In this document: in pieces, positions 7,483-12,717 of the stretch
Numbering within the stretch: position 1 is the stretch's first letter
How the letters are laid out: the number at the start of each line of letters is the position of its first letter
NCBI GenBank assembly: GCA_964526295.1
Contig: CAZGKW010000052.1
Location: 1 to 27,734 of the forward strand
Direction of reading: 5' to 3'
DNA length: 27,734 bases
Source of the DNA: CAZGKW01 sp964526295
Lineage (GTDB): Bacteria > Planctomycetota > Phycisphaerae > FEN-1346
Made by a program: the position numbers and the translations under genes
Notes under the pieces: generated by a model
The model's input: only the letters and a program-made list of their open reading frames with translations
The model's database searches: none
Told to the model about the DNA's origin: nothing

Positions 7483-8138
7483 TCCGCCCTCCTGCCCCTC
7501 GGGTGACGCATATACTTACGAGCAATCGCCGGCGCCAGTTCCTTGATCCGTCTCAGCGCCGCGCGGCGCTCCGAATCGGCGGCCCGCGAGTCGTAGTTGA
7601 ACGTGATGTCCAGCAGCCCCTCGACGGCCGCCACGGCCCGCGACTCGACGATCAGCTCCTGGTTCGGGCCCGTCGCCACGCCGACCAGGAACTCCACGTC
7701 CTCCAGCGTGCCGACCTCGCCCAGGGCATCGCAGGCCTCGGCCCGGACCCGCGGGGCGGGGTCCACCTGGGCCAGCCGCCGCAGGACCTGGCGCGACCGA
7801 GGTCCCTCGTCCGGCGTCGGTGCCCGCGAGATGGCCCGGACCGCCGCCTGCCGCACGCGGGGCCGCTCGTCCTTGTCGGCCACGCTGTAAAGGACCCGTC
7901 GGGCGGCCCGTCGTCGCTCGGAGCGACCGGCCCGGCCCAGCGAAACGACCGCCTCGATCGCCAAGGCCTCGTTCTCGTCGTTGACGACCTGTGCAAGCTC
8001 CTCCACGGCCTCGTCCTTGCCCAGATCCCGCACGTGCCGAAGCTTCCGGGTCTCCTCGGTCGCATCCGGTCCGCACCCGGCGACGAGCAGCACACCTGCC
8101 GCCGCCAGGCCCGCCCACGCCGTCATGCGCTTCGACAT
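7479..8138 (-). CDS. HEAT-repeat lipoprotein, array copy A
   Basis: 219 residues from the ATG at 8136-8138, with GAGG six bases upstream. MSKRMTAWAGLAAAGVLLVA followed by GC is a lipoprotein signal with lipobox LVAGC. About four HEAT repeats follow (IEAVVSLGRAGRSERR, VRQAAVRAISRAP, VRAEACDALGEVGTLEDV), then the family C-terminus FNYDSRAADSERRAALRRIK. It is the first gene of the HEAT/prepilin array; a candidate promoter lies at 8214-8242. The stop codon overlaps the start of prepilin copy A by four bases. The lipoprotein would sit on the periplasmic face of a membrane, where it could contact the pseudopilin domain. Confidence 0.87.
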   Translation of the reverse strand: MSKRMTAWAGLAAAGVLLVAGCGPDATEETRKLRHVRDLGKDEAVEELAQVVNDENEALAIEAVVSLGRAGRSERRRAARRVLYSVADKDERPRVRQAAVRAISRAPTPDEGPRSRQVLRRLAQVDPAPRVRAEACDALGEVGTLEDVEFLVGVATGPNQELIVESRAVAAVEGLLDITFNYDSRAADSERRAALRRIKELAPAIARKYMRHPRGRRAE

Positions 8139-8213
8139 CTCGATCCTCGTCCCTTTTCGTGGCATGACGGCCCGGGCCCGATGGGCGAACAAAGCGTCGC
8201 CACAAGCCACCCT

Positions 8214-8242
8214 ATTCTACGCCCGCGAGGCCCCTCCGTCGA
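8214..8242 (-). promoter_or_regulatory. Candidate sigma-70 promoter for the HEAT/prepilin array
   Basis: On the minus strand TCGACG (8237-8242) and TAGAAT (8214-8219) are separated by 17 bases, matching consensus at four and five of six positions. Transcription would start near 8207, about 70 bases before the ATG of HEAT copy A. No equally good promoter was seen between the later genes, which fits one transcript from 8207 to about 2390. Confidence 0.45.
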
Positions 8243-8447
8243 GGGCGCCAGGGCCACGAACCGGCGACCGCACAGAGCGGCCCGCATACCCCCCTGGGAT
8301 GCCTTCCACGGCCCCGTAAACCCCCGCCAAACCGGCCGGAACCGGGTGGACTCCTGGGATTCGGGAAATCCGGCCCGCACAGAAACACGGCCTTCGACGT
8401 TCGGTCGCGCCGCAAAATCCGCCGGCCCCACCGCCAACTCTGTGACC

Positions 8448-8657
8448 ACGGCCACGCATACGGCCGCGCGGCCGCGCCACACCACGCCATCGACCCGGCC
8501 CGNNNNNNNNNNNNNNNNNNNNNNNNNNNNNNNNNNNNNNNNNNNNNNNNNNNNNNNNNNNNNNNNNNNNNNNNNNNNNNNNNNNNNNNNNNNNNNNNNN
8601 NNACGGCCACGCATACGGCCGCGCGGCCGCGCCACACCACGCCATCGACCCGGCCCG
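8448..8657. repeat. 55-bp direct duplication flanking a 100-N gap
   Basis: Bases 8448-8502 are identical to 8603-8657 (beginning ACGGCCACGCATACGGCC). The gap of exactly 100 Ns (8503-8602) lies between them. The likeliest reading is that two contig ends overlap and were scaffolded rather than merged; a true direct repeat with lost sequence between is the alternative. Confidence 0.8.
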
Positions 8658-8711
8658 GCCCGAAGGGGGCCCGCCGCACCAGTTGCCGACCGGCACACGC
8701 GGCCGGTGCCC

Positions 8712-8955
8712 TTCGGCGCTGCTCAGGACAGGCCCNNNNNNNNNNNNNNNNNNNNNNNNNNNNNNNNNNNNNNNNNNNNNNNNNNNNNNNNNNNNNNNNN
8801 NNNNNNNNNNNNNNNNNNNNNNNNNNNNNNNNNNNTTCGGCGGTGCTCAGGACAGGCCCTTCGGCGGTGCTCAGGACAGGCCCTTCGGCGGTGCTCAGGA
8901 CAGGCCCTTCGGCGCTGCTCAGGACAGGCCCTTCGGCGGTGCTCAGGGCCGGCCC
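8712..8955. repeat. 24-bp tandem repeat (ctcaggacagg family) with a 100-N gap
   Basis: One unit at 8712-8735 precedes the gap (8736-8835) and five units follow at 8836-8955. The unit begins TTCGGCGGTGCTCAGGACAG and ends GCCC; units differ at one or two bases and the last is degenerate. The family resembles the widespread cttcg...ctcaggac repeats of many bacterial genomes. Related copies lie inside proS (9472-9528) and, degenerate, at 19904-19921. The true copy number is unknown because of the gap. Confidence 0.85.
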
Positions 8956-8988
8956 CGACCCCGGTGCGCACTGTCTCCACGGGTCGGC

Positions 8989-10461
8989 TCAGTACGCCCG
9001 GGCGAACGGCACTCGCTTGGCCGCCCCTTTCCCGCACACCGCGCACGCCTCGCACGCTTCGGCGCCTTCGGGCACGAGGCGGATGGTGGCTTTCGTCTCC
9101 TCCGCCACGCGGGCCTCGCACTGGCCCTCGCCGCACCACGGGGCGTAGACGAACCCCCCCTGCTCGTCCAAGACGCGCTTCAGGTCGTCGTAGGTCTCGA
9201 CCGAGCGGCACCCCTCCTCCAGGCGGGCCCTGGCCCGTTCGAAAAGCCTTTGCTGGATCTCCTCCAGGATCGCCGGGACGGCCGCGCGGACCTCGCCCCG
9301 GGGCATGGGCGTTTTTTCGCCCGTATCTCGCCGAACCAGGACGATTTGGCCCTTTTCGAGGTCTTTCGGGCCGATTTCGATGCGGATCGGGACGCCCTTC
9401 AACTCCCATTCGTTGAACTTCCACCCCGGCGAGACGTTCTCCCGGTCGTCCACCTTGACGCGGACGCCCTCGCCGAAGGGCCCGCCCTGAGCACCGCCGA
9501 AGGGCCTGTCCTGAGCGTCGCCGAAGGGCTCGGCAATCCGGGCCGCCTCCGTCAGGATGGCCGCATTGTCGGCATCGGCCTTCAGGATGGGCACGATCAC
9601 CACGTGGACCGGGGCGAGCCTGGGCGGCAGGACGAGCCCCGCATCGTCGGAATGGCTCATCACCAGGGCCCCGACGAGGCGAGTGGAGACCCCCCAGCTC
9701 GCGGCCCAGACGTACTCCATCTGCCCGTCCGGGTCCTGGAACTGGACGTCGAAGGCCCGGGCAAAGTTCTGGCCGAGGAAATGGCTCGTCCCGGCCTGGA
9801 GGGCCCGGCCGTCCTGCATCAGGGCCTCGATCGTGTAGGTCGTCTCGGCCCCGGCGAACTTCTCCGCGTCGGTCTTCTTGCCCGAGAGGACCGGCATGGC
9901 CAGCCACTGCTCGGCGAAGGTGCGATAGACGCCGAGCATCCGCTCGGCCTCTTCGATGGCCTCCTGGCGCGTCGCGTGGGCGGTGTGCCCCTCCTGCCAC
10001 AGAAACTCGCTCGTGCGAAGGAACAGCCGCGTCCGCATCTCCCACCGGATGACGTTGGCCCACTGGTTGTAGAGCAGCGGCAGGTCCCGCCACGACTGGA
10101 TCCACTTCTTGTACATGGCCCAGATGATCGTCTCGGACGTGGGCCGAAGGACGAGCGGCTCCTCCAGCTCCTTCTCGCCCACCCGGGTGACGGTCGCGCA
10201 TTCCGGGGCGAAGCCCTCGACGTGCTCCGCCTCGCGCCGGAGGAACGATTCGGGGATCAGCAGGGGGAAATAGGCGTTCGAGTGGCCGGTGGCCTTGAAC
10301 ATATCGTCGAGGGCCCGCTGCATCCGTTCCCAGATGGCGAACCCCCACGGCCGGATGACCATGCACCCGCGGACGGGGGCGTAGTCGGCCATCTCGGCCC
10401 GCGTCACGATGTCGATGTACCACTGGCTGTAGTCGTCGGCCCGCTTCGTGATCTTGGCCAC
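8989..10461 (-). CDS. proS: Prolyl-tRNA synthetase, archaeal/eukaryal type (ProS type 3)
   Basis: 490 residues from a GTG (10459-10461) with GGAG upstream. It charges tRNA-Pro with proline using ATP. The class II core is visible: RPWGFAIWERMQ, the TSE loop (LRPTSETIIWAMY), motif 2 around RWEMRTRLFLRTSEF, and motif 3 with SHSDDAGLVLPPRLAP. The anticodon-binding domain has SPGWKFNEWELKGVP. A C-terminal zinc-like domain carries C-x4-C (WCGEGQC) and CEACAVC, and the protein ends in the usual Tyr (ARAY). There is no editing insertion, as expected for this type. Oddity: residues 312-330 (bases 9472-9528) are an in-frame insertion made of 24-bp repeat units, placed between the anticodon-domain strand/helix and GVRVKVDDR. 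Confidence 0.95.
   Translation of the reverse strand: MAKITKRADDYSQWYIDIVTRAEMADYAPVRGCMVIRPWGFAIWERMQRALDDMFKATGHSNAYFPLLIPESFLRREAEHVEGFAPECATVTRVGEKELEEPLVLRPTSETIIWAMYKKWIQSWRDLPLLYNQWANVIRWEMRTRLFLRTSEFLWQEGHTAHATRQEAIEEAERMLGVYRTFAEQWLAMPVLSGKKTDAEKFAGAETTYTIEALMQDGRALQAGTSHFLGQNFARAFDVQFQDPDGQMEYVWAASWGVSTRLVGALVMSHSDDAGLVLPPRLAPVHVVIVPILKADADNAAILTEAARIAEPFGDAQDRPFGGAQGGPFGEGVRVKVDDRENVSPGWKFNEWELKGVPIRIEIGPKDLEKGQIVLVRRDTGEKTPMPRGEVRAAVPAILEEIQQRLFERARARLEEGCRSVETYDDLKRVLDEQGGFVYAPWCGEGQCEARVAEETKATIRLVPEGAEACEACAVCGKGAAKRVPFARAY
9472..9528. repeat. Intragenic copies of the 24-bp repeat within proS
   Basis: GCCGAAGGG recurs at 9472-9480, 9496-9504 and 9520-9528, exactly 24 bases apart, with CCTGAGC between. 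This is the reverse complement of the unit at 8712-8955. It encodes PFGDAQDRP and FGGAQGGPFG in the proS frame, a peptide absent from the family. Confidence 0.85.
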
Positions 10462-10845
10462 GCCTCACTCCGTTCCTATGGGGCGGTCGTCCGGGCTGCG
10501 GCCCCGTCTCGGTCTTCCTGCGCGGCGGGTCTCCATGTCCGTTGCCGTCCGGGGCTCGCCTCTGCGCGGCGGGTCTCCGCACCTGCCGCGCTACCGGCCA
10601 AGCCAGTTGGGGCGCCGGCCGCAGCATCGGGCCCTTCCCGGGACACGGTCGGGTCGCATTCTACGGCCCCCGGGCGGCGTACGCAACGATTTCGGCGGCG
10701 TGAGCGGCGTCGCAGGGCGCCGAGATAGACGACGCCCGCGAAGCTGACGGCTTTTTCATTCATGCGGCCCGCAGCGAGGGACCGATAAACCGCTCGGCGT
10801 CACCGTGTCGGGGACCGCACCGCCCCTGCCGAAGAAAGAGGCCCC
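10462..10845. other. Divergent intergenic region between proS and the CBM48-like gene
   Basis: 384 bases. A 16-bp direct repeat (TGCGCGGCGGGTCTCC) occurs at 10519-10534 and 10563-10578, within the expected proS leader. No small gene or tRNA was recognised. A candidate proS promoter is listed separately. Confidence 0.5.
10658..10686 (-). promoter_or_regulatory. Candidate sigma-70 promoter for proS
   Basis: Minus-strand TTGCGT (10681-10686) and TAGAAT (10658-10663) with a 17-base spacer. The leader would be about 190 bases long. The -10 hexamer is identical to those proposed at 2309 and 8214. Confidence 0.4.
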
Positions 10846-11199
10846 ATGGTCGAAGTCGACTCCACCGGGAAGACCACCTTCACGTTCCGACACGCCGGCG
10901 ACGGGCCGGTCCACGTCGTCGGGGACTTCTGCCGCTGGCACACGGACCATCTGCCGATGCGCCGGGTCGGGCCGCAGACGTGGATGCTCATGATGCGCCT
11001 TCCGCCCGGGACCTACCGATTCCGCTACGTCGCCGGGGGCGAGTGGTACACCGACTATGCGGCCTTCGGCGTCGAGATGAACCCGTTCAAGGCGTGGGAC
11101 TCGGTCCTGCGTGTGCCGAAGGCGAAGCGTCCGGTCCGCCGGGCGGCCCGGGTCCGCGTCCGCCGGTTCGAGCCGGACCGCCTGGTCCGGTCGGCCTGA
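10846..11199 (+). CDS. Small CBM48/AMPK-type glycogen-binding-like protein
   Basis: 117 residues with GAGG four bases before the ATG. Residues of about 8-90 look like an early-set Ig-fold carbohydrate-binding module (CBM48/AMPK1): FTFRHAGDGPVHVVGDFCRW, then MRRVGPQTWMLMMRLPPGTY and RFRYVAGGEWYTDYAAFGVE. The pattern V-x-G-D-F-x-x-W followed by L-x-P-G-x-Y-x-F-x-Y is typical of these modules. The remaining 25 residues are very basic (RPVRRAARVRVRRF). No catalytic domain is attached, so it may bind glycogen or partner proteins. It has no neighbour in the same transcript and is followed by about 250 bases without a gene. Confidence 0.75.
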   Translation: MVEVDSTGKTTFTFRHAGDGPVHVVGDFCRWHTDHLPMRRVGPQTWMLMMRLPPGTYRFRYVAGGEWYTDYAAFGVEMNPFKAWDSVLRVPKAKRPVRRAARVRVRRFEPDRLVRSA

Positions 11200-11447
11200 G
11201 CCTGCCCCGCATGCCGCCGCACCGGGGGGGCGCGCGCAAGAGGGTCCGGACGCTTTTCCGCCCGGGACGATTCGTCGTGCCGCCTGTCTTTCCGCGCCGC
11301 ACCGCCGGGGGTGTCCTGGCTCCCCCGTGGGTGCCCGTCGGCCCCGCATAGGACCCCAGGCGCCCCCTCGTAACCCCCCTGCCGGCCTCGCGTTGCGCCC
11401 GCTCTCTGGGGGAAGGGGCCAACTTCAGATTTCCCGCCAGGGGGGGC
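11200..11447. other. Intergenic stretch, no feature seen
   Basis: About 250 GC-rich bases after the CBM48-like gene. No gene, hairpin with T run, or repeat was recognised before the promoter at 11448. Confidence 0.45.
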
Positions 11448-11477
11448 TTGACCGGACACCGTCGGCGTGCGAATAAT
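11448..11477 (+). promoter_or_regulatory. Strong candidate sigma-70 promoter for a small RNA
   Basis: TTGACC (11448-11453) and AATAAT (11472-11477), each five of six to consensus, are separated by 18 bases. Such AT-rich hexamers stand out in this GC-rich DNA. Transcription would begin near 11483. Confidence 0.55.
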
Positions 11478-11482
11478 CAAGT

Positions 11483-11613
11483 GGCTCGGGGGAGGCGACG
11501 CGATGCCCCTTCCGGCCGACAAGACGCACAATAGGCGGATATCGCTCAATCCCCCCCAAGCGATATCCCATCAGCCGGGCAGGGACACGGCGACCTTGCC
11601 CGGCACTTTTTTT
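11483..11613 (+). ncRNA. Candidate small RNA with C7-loop hairpin, or leader with a short ORF
   Basis: A transcript of about 130 bases is bounded by a promoter (11448-11477) and a terminator (11574-11613). Its central hairpin is perfect: GGATATCGCT (11537-11546) pairs with AGCGATATCC (11559-11568) around a 12-base loop containing seven C. The loop TCCCCC can pair with GGGGGA just upstream (around 11488-11494), giving a pseudoknot, or with ribosome-binding sites of other mRNAs. C-rich loops recall 6C RNA and C-rich regulatory RNAs, but only one such loop is seen and I do not recognise a known family. Alternative: an ATG at 11503, seven bases after GGGGGAGG, opens a 50-residue frame running through the terminator to 11655. 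Confidence 0.45.
11574..11613 (+). terminator. Intrinsic terminator
   Basis: GCCGGGCA (11574-11581) pairs with TGCCCGGC (11597-11604), followed after two bases by seven T (11607-11613). Confidence 0.7.
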
Positions 11614-11640
11614 GCGCGGGTCCGGCCTCGTCCTGAAGCA

Positions 11641-11814
11641 GGTTTTTCAACGTAGAGACCGCCGAGAGCGCGGACAACAGCCGGAGCAACGGACGAAGGC
11701 CGAGCCGCAGAACACCGAACAGATGAGGGCAAAACCGTAGTCAACCATGAGTCCCCGGCTCACCCCGTACCACGAAAACGAGAGGGAGCCTATGGACTCG
11801 ATGGGGCGTTTCGC
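11641..11814. other. Degenerate repeat tract before the hairpin array
   Basis: Reads GTTTTTCAACGTAGAGACC, GCCGAGAGCGCGGACAACAG, then CCGCAGAACACCGAACAG. It resembles the ACCGCAGAG-type remnants at 4195-4380 and 6183-6372. A frame beginning MSPRLTPYHENEREP (from 11747) has no ribosome-binding site and runs into the hairpin repeats; I do not call it a gene. Confidence 0.35.
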
Positions 11815-12695
11815 CGGCCGACCTGCCCGCCGCGCAGTGGCCCCTGCGACTCCACCGCCCCCTTGCCGTAGCGCGGCGCCCCCTGCTGTAGCGCTGTGGG
11901 CCTTGGGACTCCAGCGCGGTGGGCAGTCTTGCCCACCGCGTCACTTGCGTTTCGCCTTTCGCGGCGGGCAGGACTGCCCGCCGCGCTTTCCATTAGTTCG
12001 CCTACCGAGGTGCCCACCGCCCCCTGCTCCAGCGCGGTGGGCCTTGGGACTCCAGCGCGGTGGGCCTTGGGACTCCAGCGCGGTGGGCAGTCTTGCCCAC
12101 CGCGAAATGCCTACCAGTGGGCACCGCGCTACGGCCCTTGCGACTCCGGCGCCCCTTACTCCAGCGCGGTGGGCCTTGGGACTCCAGCGCGGTGGGCAGT
12201 CTTGCCCACCGCGTCACTTGCGTTTCGCCTTTCGCGGCGGGCAGGACTGCCCGCCGCGCTTTCCATTAGTTCGCCCGCCACGCTTTCCATTAGTTCGCCC
12301 GCCGAGGTGCCCGGCCCCCCTTGCCGTAGCGCTGTGGCCCTTGTGACTCCAGCGCGGTGGGCAGTCTTGCCCACCGCGAAATGCCTACCAGTGGGCACGG
12401 CGCTACGGCCCTTGTGACTCCTGCGCCCCTTGCTGTAGCCCGGCGCCCCTTACTCCAGCGCGGTGGGCAGTCTTGCCCGCCGCGCTTTCCATTACTTCGC
12501 CCGCCGCGCTTTCCATTAGTTTGCCCGCCGCGCTTTCCATTACTTCGCCCGCCGCGCTTTCCATTAGTTCGCCCGCCGAGGTGCCGGGCCCCCCCTGCCG
12601 TAGCGCTACGGCCCCTGCGACTCCAGCGCGGTGGGCAGTCTTGCCCACCGCGAAATGCCTACCAGTGGGCACCGCGCTACGGCCCTTGTGGATGA
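11815..12695. repeat. Mosaic array of GC-rich hairpin repeats (REP/BIME-like)
   Basis: About 880 bases without a gene, built from a few modules. Module A is a 26-bp hairpin with 11-bp arms (CGCGGTGGGCA / TGCCCACCGCG) and loop GTCT, at 11915-11940, 12079-12104, 12188-12213, 12353-12378, 12459-12484 (variant) and 12627-12652. Module B is a hairpin with 12-bp arms (CGCGGCGGGCAG / CTGCCCGCCGCG) at 11960-11985 and 12233-12258. Module C is a 24-bp tandem unit with CGCGCTTTCCATTA starting at 12481, 12505, 12529 and 12553. Linkers such as GTAGCGCTACGGCCC and CCTACCAGTGGGCAC recur. The array lies downstream of the helicase stop codon. Confidence 0.9.
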
Positions 12696-12717
12696 TCGCG
12701 AACTTGACAAAGTGGCC

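Larger units (their letters stand above)
8243..8988. other. Repeat-rich intergenic region with two assembly gaps
   Basis: Between the array promoter and the end of proS no credible gene is visible. The region holds two 100-N gaps (8503-8602 and 8736-8835), a 55-base direct duplication around the first gap, and a 24-bp tandem repeat around the second. Frames open across this stretch are repeat translations. Confidence 0.6.

Noticed and set aside
3001..7506. A 1501-residue open frame on the plus strand opposite the HEAT/prepilin array
   Set aside because: It is antisense to six well-supported genes; its valine/aspartate/leucine-rich product has no family features and it lacks a ribosome-binding site.
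8683..9416. Frames running through N gaps and the 24-bp repeats
   Set aside because: The sequence in the gaps is unknown and the rest is repeat translation or antisense to proS.
11747..12346. A gene starting MSPRLTPYHENEREP
   Set aside because: No ribosome-binding site, and the frame is soon made only of hairpin-repeat translation.
11815..12695. CRISPR array
   Set aside because: Repeats are self-complementary hairpins in mixed order with recurring linkers; there are no unique spacers of constant length and no cas genes.
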